DNA from: Balneolaceae bacterium
GTDB lineage: Bacteria; Bacteroidota; Rhodothermia; Balneolales; Balneolaceae
Direction: 5' to 3'
Length of the DNA: 64,000 bases
Assembly: GCA_020832285.1 (NCBI GenBank)
Contig: JAFIFB010000091.1
Coordinates: forward strand, 1 to 64,000
Shown: one piece after another, positions 47,101-54,856 of the stretch
Layout of the letters: each line of letters opens with the position of its first letter
Numbering within the stretch: position 1 is the first letter of the stretch
Made by a program: the position numbers and the translations under genes
Notes under the pieces: generated by a model
Database searches by the model: none
Told to the model about the DNA's origin: nothing
What the model saw: only the letters and a program-made list of their open reading frames with translations

Positions 47101-47226
47101 TGGTATATGTTCTCCAGCACCGACCAGGTAGTTCACGGGGAATATGCTCCGCTACACCTCCTGTCCTGGACCGGCTTTGCTCTGTTCGTGGGTGTGTTTC
47201 TCGGATTGATTGGCAGGAATGATTAA
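44188..47226 (+). CDS. Large protein of unknown function with C-terminal membrane domain
   Basis: 1012 residues, not recognised. The first ~850 residues look like a helical repeat scaffold: alternating amphipathic helices such as ITEFILSEMDNSDSSGVYV, CALNQYNQADQLATKLQSL, HQLVDLLLETDNSSIREKL, with no enzymatic motif seen. The last ~130 residues hold four membrane helices (FARVWLALLIGVIFMFDFG, VGGVIFAFVFGVAGTFLYVW, FGRLFLFLGVTFIYTGLMVC, LSWTGFALFVGVFLGLIG). No signal peptide is present, so the scaffold is predicted to face the cytoplasm, tethered at its C-terminus. Base use is like that of its neighbours. It is monocistronic, flanked by repeat-rich gaps. A role in membrane-anchored protein assembly is possible but unsupported. 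Confidence 0.7.
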   Translation: MPFKKDITEFILSEMDNSDSSGVYVTRILSKGQKQGFHRKEIWTEVVSLFSDKGAQKSWGNWASLSDREEIRLRLKVLNETSTLDESLTDFILFFFRASDPVLYQLSSIVLGREMENNSRLNTYFEQYCKKRNIPADTSVRLNNQRSRRRALLVRASWLINRSNGSDPFPLDIEEVSGLSDSDISITFLSCSLLLEGGQPRCREYAVKLLKHRFSDQKPIRDRNLVRNAGILIVRLKAHGELAGELFHHCFDCALNQYNQADQLATKLQSLFLLDELMETSIHLGLEFTGLDGGQTRQGRFNRFLQSRLSHWARVNQKKYEPQDDTQPAYSISIVDQLYRSNIHEEPEEEYRIFAESVHSFSDASRWRTFTVEERTYRAFYLIDFCIHSEWTEPEELLLLFISNGLFNKLKPIELPESDQLKTALSTIIKRLMELEPSLSRTLFDPQLIHRLADHELLPALIPTGFDPDFLPILADAVEHQVRFLLATDADFKPDHYIYLLTIRRPGASFYRYMLELCSDREYKCTNGELYPLQQVLKYLNRDNTDKTQNPTPFWTALEQLRKKLKLLRDETDPVQLLQGIEGELRGTGAEQLRVGITLHDLLEMVQPSDRAWYRAGLPPFTTQKGNEIVARDQILADALKTKTALLDPKNLNSGFEIGETAQAINKQLDQIRQHILPLLGLAEAGMFGGLLDESTDKVQEWEQVFSQALIIWNERELKGSDDVHNQLVDLLLETDNSSIREKLFFVIRDTLTEEASDKKDSWLHQYELTKWAAGAANKVKADKIISPLWGQALQTFWKQLADEAMDQNAEARVVQLMKAPELASIRKREDARQVLDEIKVWCLNRYDAYHALQCNREMNPSWNPGAGIFKTAREYTSHFARVWLALLIGVIFMFDFGDPWTELAEIGDVGGVIFAFVFGVAGTFLYVWIDLRKRTVYLKNDPFGWISTFGRLFLFLGVTFIYTGLMVCLFWYMFSSTDQVVHGEYAPLHLLSWTGFALFVGVFLGLIGRND

Positions 47227-47251
47227 CCGATTGCTTAAGCTGATTTCAGTT

Positions 47252-48535
47252 TCACCATGAGTTAACTTCCTCAACCAGCCTCTTCACTCCTTCAAGTACA
47301 TCGGGGCATGCATGTTTCAGAAACTTTTTTTCGTTTTTGTCAGATGGTTTATGTTCATCGTACAGACGAAGTGCGCTTGCTCCGTCGAAATCAACAAATG
47401 CCATGCGGAGGGATAAATCAGAGGCCGGACAGCCAAAAGCAGAACCGTAAAGAGATGCAATTCCGGTTCTATCCAGAAGATATTCACAAAGGCTTTTGTT
47501 ATCTGTGATCGATTTTTTAGCAAGCTGTTCTCTGAATCTTCCGAAATCGGGAAACAGATAGAACCCTCCTTCCGGTTCGGGAACGCTGATTCCTGCCGAG
47601 CGCATGTTCGATGAACAGTAACGGCCCAGCATTTTCAGGATATGGCGGCATTTGTACAGGTATTCATCAATCTCGGGATTTTTTCGATAGGCTGTAACGG
47701 CTGCATATTGTACCGGAGCACATGTGGATGTGAACGTTTCGCTGGCAACAACAGACATTGATTTCAGCAGTCGATTCTGAGACTCTGGAAAAACAAAAGC
47801 ACCCAGCCGCCATCCACCTGCACCGCACCACTTGCTCAGTCCGCCGCTGATAATGGTTCCTTCAGGATAATAGCGGGCTATGGAGAGATGATTATCTTCA
47901 TAGTGAAGCTCACTGTAAATTTCGTCGGAAAGAAGTACAACATCATATTTTCTTGCCACTTCGGCCACCTCTTTAAGATGATTTTCGTCGAGTGTGGTTC
48001 CCGTTGGATTAGACGGATAATTGATGATTACGATGCGCGGCCGTGCATGATCTTCATGGCAATGTTTATCCAGCATTTCCGCTGAGAGCATCCAGTTGTT
48101 TTCAGCTATTGTTGGAAGCCACTGTACCTGCCTGCCCAAAATACGTGCCTGGGGTGCGTAAGACACCCAGCTTGGGATTGGGATGACCAGATCGCCGTAA
48201 TAGACAAGCTGAAGCAGAAACATCAGTTCTTTGGAGCCAGGGCCGATAAGTACCTGATTATAGCTGTAGGAGCTGCCGTTTCTTTTACTGTAGTAATCGG
48301 CAATAGCCTGACGAAGCTCCGGGAGTCCTTCAACCGCGAGATAGTCTTTTTGGTGCGCGTTATCGGAGAGGGCTTTGCGAACAGGCTCTGGTACAGGAAA
48401 CGGAGACTGCCCCAGCCCAAAATTATAAATCTTTTTTCCATTTTTTCGCATTTCCCGACACCTCTCATTAATGGCCAGGGTCGCAGATTTGGAAAGATTG
48501 CTTACGTTTAAGTTAAGTGAGTTGATGGATGGCAT
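47252..48535 (-). CDS. Class I/II pyridoxal-phosphate aminotransferase
   Basis: 427 residues, fold type I: VLIGPGSKELMFLL (PLP phosphate pocket), INYPSNPTGTTL (ring Asn), LLSDEIYSEL (Asp pairs with pyridine N), SGGLSKWCGAGGWRLGAF with Lys235 forming the Schiff base, and the substrate Arg in SLRMAFVDF. It resembles aspartate/aromatic/methionine aminotransferases. The substrate is not determinable. There is a short gap to the 1012-residue gene (convergent, 26 bases), and a repeat-rich region lies upstream. Confidence 0.93.
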   Translation of the reverse strand: MPSINSLNLNVSNLSKSATLAINERCREMRKNGKKIYNFGLGQSPFPVPEPVRKALSDNAHQKDYLAVEGLPELRQAIADYYSKRNGSSYSYNQVLIGPGSKELMFLLQLVYYGDLVIPIPSWVSYAPQARILGRQVQWLPTIAENNWMLSAEMLDKHCHEDHARPRIVIINYPSNPTGTTLDENHLKEVAEVARKYDVVLLSDEIYSELHYEDNHLSIARYYPEGTIISGGLSKWCGAGGWRLGAFVFPESQNRLLKSMSVVASETFTSTCAPVQYAAVTAYRKNPEIDEYLYKCRHILKMLGRYCSSNMRSAGISVPEPEGGFYLFPDFGRFREQLAKKSITDNKSLCEYLLDRTGIASLYGSAFGCPASDLSLRMAFVDFDGASALRLYDEHKPSDKNEKKFLKHACPDVLEGVKRLVEEVNSW

Positions 48536-48593
48536 GGCTGTCTGGATGTACGTTCAGTGATGATGTCTGTCCTATGCAATTCAGTTTACTCGG

Positions 48594-48606
48594 ATTTCTC
48601 ACCAAG
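48594..48606 (-). repeat. TTTCTTGGTGAGAAAT repeat, copy 3 (partial, minus)
   Basis: ATTTCTCACCAAG is the reverse complement of the left 13 bases of the core; the right end (CTATTTT) has diverged. It is preceded by CGG as in the other copies. Confidence 0.5.
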
Positions 48607-48742
48607 CTATTTTAGATTTAAAGAAGCTGAGGGGAAAATGTCGCAGAAAAACAGTCCCGACCGCTTGTTGGGATCATTTGAAAAAACCAAATTTATATCA
48701 TAAAGTACTATATATCTTTATTTTAAACTTCGTATGTATATT

Positions 48743-48783
48743 TTCTGTGAGCACCTAGCGAAGCGATTCCCGTGAAACGAAAT
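48743..48783 (-). repeat. 41-base interspersed repeat, copy 2 (minus)
   Basis: TTCTGTGAGCACCTAGCGAA, then GCGATTCCCGTGAAACGAAAT, is the reverse complement of 43,775-43,815 with one mismatch. The two copies face one another across the genes at 44,188 and 47,252. Confidence 0.85.
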
Positions 48784-48930
48784 CTGGGTTTACCTTTTAT
48801 ATCGGTTATTGCAACTCTGTTTATGAATAACCAATTTGTAATGAATTATTATTCATAAACGTAATTTATTAATCATCCTCTTTCAACTAACAAAGAAAGT
48901 TTCTTGCAACTGTAAAAGAAAAGACCCCCG

Positions 48931-50934
48931 ATGATGAAGAAACAAACCATTACCGAAGGTACTCTGCTTTGGGAACCTACGCAGAAACAGATCGAACAGG
49001 CCAACCTCACCATGTTCAAAAAATGGCTGGCGAAAGAGAAGGGAAAACATTTTAGATCGTTTGATGAGCTCTGGCAATGGTCGGCCGATGAGATCGAGGA
49101 GTTCTGGGAAATCATCTGGGAATATTTTGATATCAAAGCAGCAAAACCGTACAGATCGGTGCTTAAAAACAGAGAAATGCCGGGAGCCGAATGGTTTGAA
49201 GGAGCTGAGCTGAATTTTGTGGAGCAGGTGTTCAGGCACCGCGATTTTTCTTTTCCCGCCATTATCTCTTCTGATGAATCTCTGGAGCTGAGGGAAATTG
49301 GCTGGGAGGAACTCCATCAGAAAACGGCGGCTGTTGCTTCGGCGCTTCAAAAGCTTGGGGTGAAAAAAGGGGACCGTGTTGCAGCCTACATCAACAATAT
49401 ACCTGAAGCAGTCATCGCCATGCTGGCTGCCGCATCCATCGGAGCTGTCTGGTCGTGCTGTTCACCCGATTTTGGGGCCGACAGTGTCATCGACCGGTTC
49501 GGGCAGATCAAACCGAAGGTGCTCATAGCTGTTGACGGTTATCGTTACGGCGGTAAAACGTTTGACCGAATGGATCGGGTCGCCCGGCTTCAGCGTGAAC
49601 TTCCCGGGCTGGAATATACGGTTTTACTTTCGGTGCTTTACAAAGAGGCGGATCTCTCCAGACTTCACAATCCGGCCGATACGGTTCTCTGGAACCATCT
49701 TGAACTCAGCGATCCCGGTGATTTCAGCATTGAACCGGTTCCGTTCAGTCACCCGCTCTGGGTGTTGTACTCATCGGGCACGACCGGCCTTCCAAAGCCA
49801 ATTGTTCACGGTCATGGCGGTATGTTGCTGGAACATCTTAAATACAGGGAATTTCATGCAGATCTGAAAGAGGGAGACCGCTTTTTCTGGTTCAGCACCA
49901 CCGGCTGGATGATGTGGAATGTTGTGGTAGCTTCTCTGTTAAAAAACTCAACCGCACTGCTGTATGACGGCAGTCCCGGTCATCCCGATCCCGGAGTGCT
50001 CTGGAAATTTTGCGAAAAAACCGAAGCTTCCTCTTTTGGTTCCAGCGCTGCATACCTGATCAATTGCATGAAGCAGGGACTGGAACCGGGAAAAAACTAC
50101 AATCTGGAAAAGCTGAAAAGTATGGGCTCTACCGGCTCTCCCCTGCCACCTGAAGCCTTTCAGTGGGTGTATAAGCATGTAGGCAGAAACATTTGGCTTT
50201 ATTCAACAAGCGGGGGAACGGATATCTGCAGCAGTTTTGTGAGCGGGAACCCGCTGCTGCCGGTTCACGCCGGGGAGATTCAGTGCCGCACTCTCGGTGC
50301 TAATGTACAGGCATTTGATGAAGATGGAGAACCATTGACGGATGAGGTCGGTGAAATGGTGATCACCGAACCGATGCCGTGCATGCCGCTCTATTTTTGG
50401 GGGGATGAGGATGGCAATCGATACCGTGAAAGCTATTTTGAGATGTTTCCCGGGATATGGCGTCACGGCGATTGGCTTAAAATTACTTCCCGCGGTTCGT
50501 GTGTCATTTACGGCCGCTCTGACGCCACGCTGAACCGGATGGGGGTTCGAATCGGTACCAGCGAGATTTACCGGGCTGTTGATCTGGAAACCCGTGTGAA
50601 AGACAGCCTGGTGGTAAGTCTGGAACAGGAAGATAATACCTGGTACATGCCGCTGTTTGTAAAGCTTGACGAGGGAGATGAAGTGAATGAGGAGCTTGAA
50701 AGGTCGATTGCTGAGAATATCCGGGAACGGATTTCACCGCGGTTTGTACCGGATGAAGTCGTGCATGTGGAGCAGATTCCGTACACTCTGAGCGGAAAGA
50801 AAATGGAAAAACCGGTTCAGCGAATCCTTCAAGGTGAACCTGCCGATAAAGCCGCCAGCCGCGATTCGATGAAAAATCCCGATGCATTGGATTTTTTTGT
50901 CACATTCGCAAAAGAGCGGCTGAAGGCCCGGTAG
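48931..50934 (+). CDS. Acetoacetyl-CoA synthetase (acetoacetate-CoA ligase)
   Basis: 667 residues of the ANL adenylate-forming superfamily. N-terminal ACS-type cap FRSFDELWQWSADEIEEFW, P-loop-like LYSSGTTGLPKPIVHGHGG, GSTGSPLPPEAFQWV, YSTSGGTDICSSFV and the hinge GDWLKITSRG with the C-terminal TLSGKKMEKPVQRI carrying the catalytic Lys. The length and FWFSTTGWMMWNVVVASLL segment, together with GGTDICSSF in place of WQTE, indicate acetoacetate rather than acetate. It activates acetoacetate to acetoacetyl-CoA with ATP, linking ketone or polyhydroxybutyrate turnover to central metabolism. It begins with two ATG codons; the first is taken. Confidence 0.92.
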   Translation: MMKKQTITEGTLLWEPTQKQIEQANLTMFKKWLAKEKGKHFRSFDELWQWSADEIEEFWEIIWEYFDIKAAKPYRSVLKNREMPGAEWFEGAELNFVEQVFRHRDFSFPAIISSDESLELREIGWEELHQKTAAVASALQKLGVKKGDRVAAYINNIPEAVIAMLAAASIGAVWSCCSPDFGADSVIDRFGQIKPKVLIAVDGYRYGGKTFDRMDRVARLQRELPGLEYTVLLSVLYKEADLSRLHNPADTVLWNHLELSDPGDFSIEPVPFSHPLWVLYSSGTTGLPKPIVHGHGGMLLEHLKYREFHADLKEGDRFFWFSTTGWMMWNVVVASLLKNSTALLYDGSPGHPDPGVLWKFCEKTEASSFGSSAAYLINCMKQGLEPGKNYNLEKLKSMGSTGSPLPPEAFQWVYKHVGRNIWLYSTSGGTDICSSFVSGNPLLPVHAGEIQCRTLGANVQAFDEDGEPLTDEVGEMVITEPMPCMPLYFWGDEDGNRYRESYFEMFPGIWRHGDWLKITSRGSCVIYGRSDATLNRMGVRIGTSEIYRAVDLETRVKDSLVVSLEQEDNTWYMPLFVKLDEGDEVNEELERSIAENIRERISPRFVPDEVVHVEQIPYTLSGKKMEKPVQRILQGEPADKAASRDSMKNPDALDFFVTFAKERLKAR

Positions 50935-51202
50935 ATTTAAAAGATCTGTGGCAATAGCTGCCTATTCTGTTTGACGTTTTTTCATTTCAAGACTGACAAA
51001 ATGAAAAACGTATTCGTAATTTTTGTCAGATCACGGTTGATTCAGACATCATTAAATAAGGTTTTGATGGTTTTGGCACGCTGTTTGTTTTATAAATTAC
51101 AGGTATCTGAAGCAGTAAAACCTTACTGATATTACTGATCAGAACCATTCAATGTTCTTGTAATCTTATTAACTAAAATCATTGATTAAGGAGGTTATAA
51201 TT

Positions 51203-51649
51203 ATGTTGATGAGAAGAGAAAATGTCCCAACTCTTGCACGTCCCAGAATAAATACACCGCTCAGCCTTTCTACCTGGCTGGATGATATTTTTGAGGATGC
51301 TTTTCACTGGACTGAAGGTTCGTTCACTCCTGAACTGAACGTTTATGAAACAGCAAAAATGTTCGAAGTTACTGTTGAACTACCAGGTATGGACAAAAAC
51401 GATTTCGACATCAGCCTGAATGACAATGTTCTGACCATCAGCGGTGAGCGAAGAGCCTACAGAAATGGTGAGGAAAACGGACGCCGTTACCACAGGGTAG
51501 AAAGCCGTTTTGGCCGCTTCAGCCGTTCACTGCCGCTGCCAAATGTGGTACATACCGACAAGATCAAAGCTCAAAATGAAAACGGTGTTCTTGTAATAAC
51601 TCTGCCTAAATTAAAAGAAAAAGCAGGACGAAGAATTGAAATTTCATAG
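51203..51649 (+). CDS. Small heat shock protein, Hsp20/alpha-crystallin family
   Basis: 148 residues from ATG 51,203, which follows AAGGAGG by 8 bases; the longer frame from 51,182 would translate the ribosome site itself. The alpha-crystallin domain runs about 40-148: FTPELNVYETAKMFEVTVEL, PGMDKNDFDISLNDNVLTIS, then FGRFSRSLPLPNVV and AQNENGVLVITLPKLKE (the G-V-L motif). It is an ATP-independent holdase. The C-terminal I-x-I appears as RIEIS. An intrinsic terminator follows. No CIRCE-type operator was seen upstream. Confidence 0.96.
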   Translation: MLMRRENVPTLARPRINTPLSLSTWLDDIFEDAFHWTEGSFTPELNVYETAKMFEVTVELPGMDKNDFDISLNDNVLTISGERRAYRNGEENGRRYHRVESRFGRFSRSLPLPNVVHTDKIKAQNENGVLVITLPKLKEKAGRRIEIS

Positions 51650-51675
51650 TGATTAATTGACGAAATAAATAGCAT

Positions 51676-51711
51676 AAGCCGCCTGGGTGAGAATTCCCGG
51701 CGGCTTTTTTG
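51676..51711 (+). terminator. Intrinsic terminator after hsp20
   Basis: AAGCCGCC (51,676-51,683) pairs with GGCGGCTT (51,699-51,706), with GGG/CCC continuing the stem, followed by six T in all. This is a strong rho-independent terminator. Confidence 0.93.
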
Positions 51712-52173
51712 CATTTACAAGCTTTTAATTAATCAAGTTCATTTAAAAAATTACAAATATATACTTGTTTAGCAGTTCGAATTAAACAACCTGAGCTCCT
51801 ACCGGATCTGACAGCGTTGTGCACCACAAGTTAGATCCTTTGACGCTGATCCTGATCCATCGGAAGAAAGGCGCCTCGGGTTCAGAACCAGGAAAACACT
51901 GCCACCAGGCGCGCAGTAAGGTCGCTAAACAGATAGGCAAAATTTTTTGTCTTAGATTAAAAAAACTGATGTGAGCAAAGAAAAGCCATTTCTAATCTTT
52001 CATATCTTCCCGAAACTGTTATTCGTTGCAATTTATCGGCAGGTTCACTTTGCCTGAAACACAGCGCCTGAATCAGTGGTTTGACCTAAAATAATGCAAC
52101 TGCCAAACCGCATTGAAATTGAATCTGTGCATGCTCCTTCTGATATTATGAAAGACTTATTCTATTTCCAATT
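51712..52173. other. Intergenic region with one repeat arm
   Basis: No gene is supported. ACCGGATCTGACAGCGTT at 51,801-51,818 is the exact reverse complement of 54,351-54,368. The stretch 51,850-51,940 is GC-richer than its surroundings and may be debris of an element, but no frame in it is convincing. Confidence 0.5.
51801..51818 (-). repeat. CTGACAG-type repeat, partial copy (minus)
   Basis: Eighteen bases ACCGGATCTGACAGCGTT match perfectly the reverse complement of AACGCTGTCAGATCCGGT at 54,351-54,368; nearby bases diverge. Confidence 0.6.
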
Positions 52174-53022
52174 ATGAACCGAATCGTTTCAATAGTAACC
52201 TCGAGCCGGCCTTTTATGTTGTTGATCACAACGATCTTGCTGGCTCAAATGAAAAGTTGTCCTTCGTCTGCGGAAGAACACACCTTTGCCGAGATTATCG
52301 GCTGGGAGGTTGTCGGGGAATATCCGCACGATCCGCAGGCGTTTACCCAGGGCCTCATTTTTCGTGATGGATACTTTTATGAGAGTACGGGGCGGCGCGG
52401 TGAGTCGGATCTGCGAAAAGTGGATCCGGAGACGGGTGAGGTGATCCGGTTACACGCACTGGATGATGCCTACTTCGGGGAAGGACTTACCGAATGGAAT
52501 GGACGGCTCATACAGCTTACTCTAAGCTCGGAAATCGGTTTTGTATACGATATGGAATCATTTGAAACTATTGAAACTTTTCATGTAGAAGGTGAAGCGT
52601 GGGGTCTCACAAACAATCATGAACACCTGATTATGAGTGACGGCTCTTCCTATCTACGGTACCTGGACCCCGAAACATTTCAGGAGGTACAGAAGATCAG
52701 AGTTATGGAAAACGGACAGCCCCTGCCGCGCCTCAACGAACTGGAAATGATAGACGGGTATATCTTCGCTAACGTTTTATCCGGCGACCATATCGCTATT
52801 ATTGATCCTGAAACCGGAATAGTTGTTGGCCGTCTTGATCTTAAGAAACTTGCAGACCAGGTGAGAAAGGAACACACTGTAAATGTTACCAATGGCATTG
52901 CCTATGACTCAATTAACGGGCGGATTTTTGTGACCGGTAAATTATGGCCCGTCTTGTACGAAATAGCGATCGATTCTCTTCCGCCACGTCCGGTTGTTGA
53001 TCATGAAAATTCCGGTGCATAG
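52174..53022 (+). CDS. Glutaminyl-peptide cyclotransferase (beta-propeller type)
   Basis: 282 residues. An N-terminal hydrophobic segment (FMLLITTILLAQMKSC) is a signal peptide, with a Cys that could be lipidated though the lipobox is poor. The rest is the plant/bacterial-type glutaminyl cyclase: YPHDPQAFTQGLIFRDGYFY, ESTGRRGESDLRKVD, GEGLTEWNGRLIQLTL, EAWGLTNNHEHLIMSDGSSY and NELEMIDGYIFANVLSGD, then VTNGIAYDSINGRIFVTGK. It is a five-bladed propeller that turns N-terminal Gln of peptides into pyroglutamate. It is likely periplasmic. The gene is convergent with the LLM gene. Confidence 0.93.
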   Translation: MNRIVSIVTSSRPFMLLITTILLAQMKSCPSSAEEHTFAEIIGWEVVGEYPHDPQAFTQGLIFRDGYFYESTGRRGESDLRKVDPETGEVIRLHALDDAYFGEGLTEWNGRLIQLTLSSEIGFVYDMESFETIETFHVEGEAWGLTNNHEHLIMSDGSSYLRYLDPETFQEVQKIRVMENGQPLPRLNELEMIDGYIFANVLSGDHIAIIDPETGIVVGRLDLKKLADQVRKEHTVNVTNGIAYDSINGRIFVTGKLWPVLYEIAIDSLPPRPVVDHENSGA

Positions 53023-53038
53023 ATTCATTCTGGCAGGA

Positions 53039-54043
53039 TTATACCGTTTCGGGAATCTCTTCCATAACTTCGGCAAAGAGCTGGTGCGATTTCAGGCGCT
53101 GTTTATAGTCATAAATATAAGATGCCATCATCAATTCGTCTGCTTCAGTCTGATCGAGAAAGCTTTCAAGCTTATTTTTTAAAGTCTCTTTACCACCGAT
53201 AAACGTACAGGCCAGCATCTGCTGAACGGCCATTTTCTGATGAGAGGTCCAAACACGATCCATATCATCCACGGGCGGGGGCATCGGTTTGCGATCGCCT
53301 GTAACCACTCCTGTAAACATCTGCATCATAGAAGTGGCCAGGTATTCAGCTTGTTCATCTGTATCCGCAGCGATAATATTTATAGACGGCATTATGCAGG
53401 GCTCTTTTTGTTGGGATGATGGTTTAAATCTTTCCCGGTAGATTTGGAGTGCGGACATCAATTGCTGAGGGGCAAAATGGCTGGCAAATGCGTAGGGAAG
53501 GCCGAGTTCGGCAGCAAGATATGCACTATCGGTACTGGAACCCAGAATCCAGATAGGGATTTCGGTTCCTTCACCCGGAATAGCCCTAACCTTACTGTTT
53601 CTGTTTTCCGCTGAAAGATACTGCTGAAGGAGTCTTACATTTTCGGGGAATCGATGTACTTCCCGCATACGGTCAGGCCGGATGGCGTTCGCCGTTACCT
53701 GATCTGTTCCGGGCGCGCGGCCCAATCCGAGATCAATCCGCCCGGGATAGATCGTGGCCAGGGTTCCAAAATGTTCGGCAATTACAAGCGGTGAATGATT
53801 TGGCAGCATAATTCCGCCTGAACCAACACGGATGGTTTTGGTTGCTTCCGCAACATGTCCCAGCAGCACAGAGGTTGCCGAACTGGCAATATTCTCCATG
53901 TTGTGGTGTTCAGCCATCCAGAAGCGCCTGTAACCAGATTTCTCTGTAAAAACAGCCAGCTCACGGCTCTTTTCAATGGCACTCCGGATTGTATCTCCTT
54001 CGGTAACGATGGCGAGGTCTAATACGGAAAATGGGATCTTCAT
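53039..54043 (-). CDS. LLM-class flavin-dependent oxidoreductase
   Basis: 334 residues of the bacterial luciferase-like family. The start IPFSVLDLAIVTEGDT is the common group-1 opening; RRFWMAEHHNMENIASSATS, RVGSGGIMLPNHSPLVIAEH, and LGLGRAPGTD fit the flavin/NADPH-dependent YhbW/MsnO8-like subgroup. It has a TIM-barrel fold and probably uses FMN. The physiological substrate is unknown. It is a single gene with no partner flavin reductase nearby. Confidence 0.9.
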   Translation of the reverse strand: MKIPFSVLDLAIVTEGDTIRSAIEKSRELAVFTEKSGYRRFWMAEHHNMENIASSATSVLLGHVAEATKTIRVGSGGIMLPNHSPLVIAEHFGTLATIYPGRIDLGLGRAPGTDQVTANAIRPDRMREVHRFPENVRLLQQYLSAENRNSKVRAIPGEGTEIPIWILGSSTDSAYLAAELGLPYAFASHFAPQQLMSALQIYRERFKPSSQQKEPCIMPSINIIAADTDEQAEYLATSMMQMFTGVVTGDRKPMPPPVDDMDRVWTSHQKMAVQQMLACTFIGGKETLKNKLESFLDQTEADELMMASYIYDYKQRLKSHQLFAEVMEEIPETV

Positions 54044-54245
54044 ATATAAGTTTATCTACTCGAATAATACAGGCACAGAGAATTTCCTTCCTAGAAAATA
54101 AAATTTATGGAAATACTCAATGAAATTAGAAGTTACCACAAATTATTTACTCTTGTTTTACAAGTATATATAAATCATATAGTTTTGTAATATTATTTAT
54201 TTTCAGTGCTGTGCCTAATGTAGTGTCAATCTCAAAGTGACGGCT

Positions 54246-54387
54246 CAGACCTGACAGCATTCCCGGTGCTTTTCCGTCCCGACAGGCGTCGGGATGTCAG
54301 CGTCGGTAACTTAGGAAAAAGCAGATATAAGGTGTTTTCGCACATAATCCAACGCTGTCAGATCCGGTGGGTGCTGACAGGTTTTAA
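54246..54387 (+). repeat. CTGACAG-type composite repeat
   Basis: The block opens AGACCTGACAGCATTCCCGG, contains the TCCCGACAGGCGTCGGGA hairpin and ends AACGCTGTCAGATCCGGTGG, GTGCTGACAGGTTTTAACC. The outer ACCTGACAGC and GCTGACAGG elements and inner GCTGTCAG form inverted pairs. Related pieces lie at 11,250-11,305 and 51,801-51,818. Confidence 0.6.
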
Positions 54388-54433
54388 CCAATGGTTCGTA
54401 TTTGACTTAACACTAACATAAAACAACGTGTAA

Positions 54434-54506
54434 GTCATCGGACGAGTTTTTCGAAAAAAACCAATGAAGTTGATTGGAGTGATCCCGGATCGATTCGTCC
54501 AATGAC
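54434..54506. repeat. 73-base inverted-repeat element (MITE/REP-like), copy 2
   Basis: Arms GTCATCGGACGA and TCGTCCAATGAC pair with one mismatch. The reverse complement aligns along its whole length with 13,321-13,395, sharing TCGATCCGGGATCA and CCAATCA blocks, while the centre (T-rich in one, A/T mixed in the other) has diverged. The two copies are 41 kb apart in opposite orientation. Confidence 0.75.
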
Positions 54507-54856
54507 TCTCCCATACTTTTACAGATGATAGAAAAGTAGCGGATTAGGCTGTCGTTCACATCAGTGGAAATCGTTTTATCTGTTTCTTACTGATGTTTAA
54601 TGAAATTGCGTGAAAATCTCAGATAAGCCACAAAGGGATCGCTATTCGACGAGAACCATTTTGATATGTGTTTTCCGTTTACAATATCATATAAATGATA
54701 GATTTCATTTTACTTAAATGAATAATAAATGAAATTTTTAAGATCCGGCCATTGACTATTTAATTTTCTGTTTGGATTGTACGGGATTGGTTGAAATATT
54801 CTAACTATAGACATAAACAGGTTCTGATTGTCTGCAGATTGGCCTTTATAAATAAT

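Larger units (their letters stand above)
48536..48930. other. Repeat-bearing intergenic region before the acetoacetyl-CoA synthetase gene
   Basis: The ATTTCTCACCAAG repeat (minus orientation) lies at 48,594-48,606, the 41-base repeat (minus orientation) at 48,743-48,783, and GTCCCGACCGC at 48,652-48,662 recalls the GTCCGACAGCGGTC hairpins at 43.95 kb. No gene is supported. Confidence 0.55.
54044..54856. other. 813-base repeat-rich intergenic region
   Basis: It holds the CTGACAG-type repeat block (54,246-54,387), a hairpin TCCCGAC-AGGC-GTCGGGA at 54,277-54,294 and the 73-base inverted-repeat element at 54,434-54,506. The rest is AT-rich. A frame open from TTG 54,791 belongs to the next gene but is not its likely start. 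Confidence 0.6.

Noticed and set aside
51840-51950. GC-richer patch that could be an element fragment
   Set aside because: No frame, end repeat or match to another part of the window could be shown.
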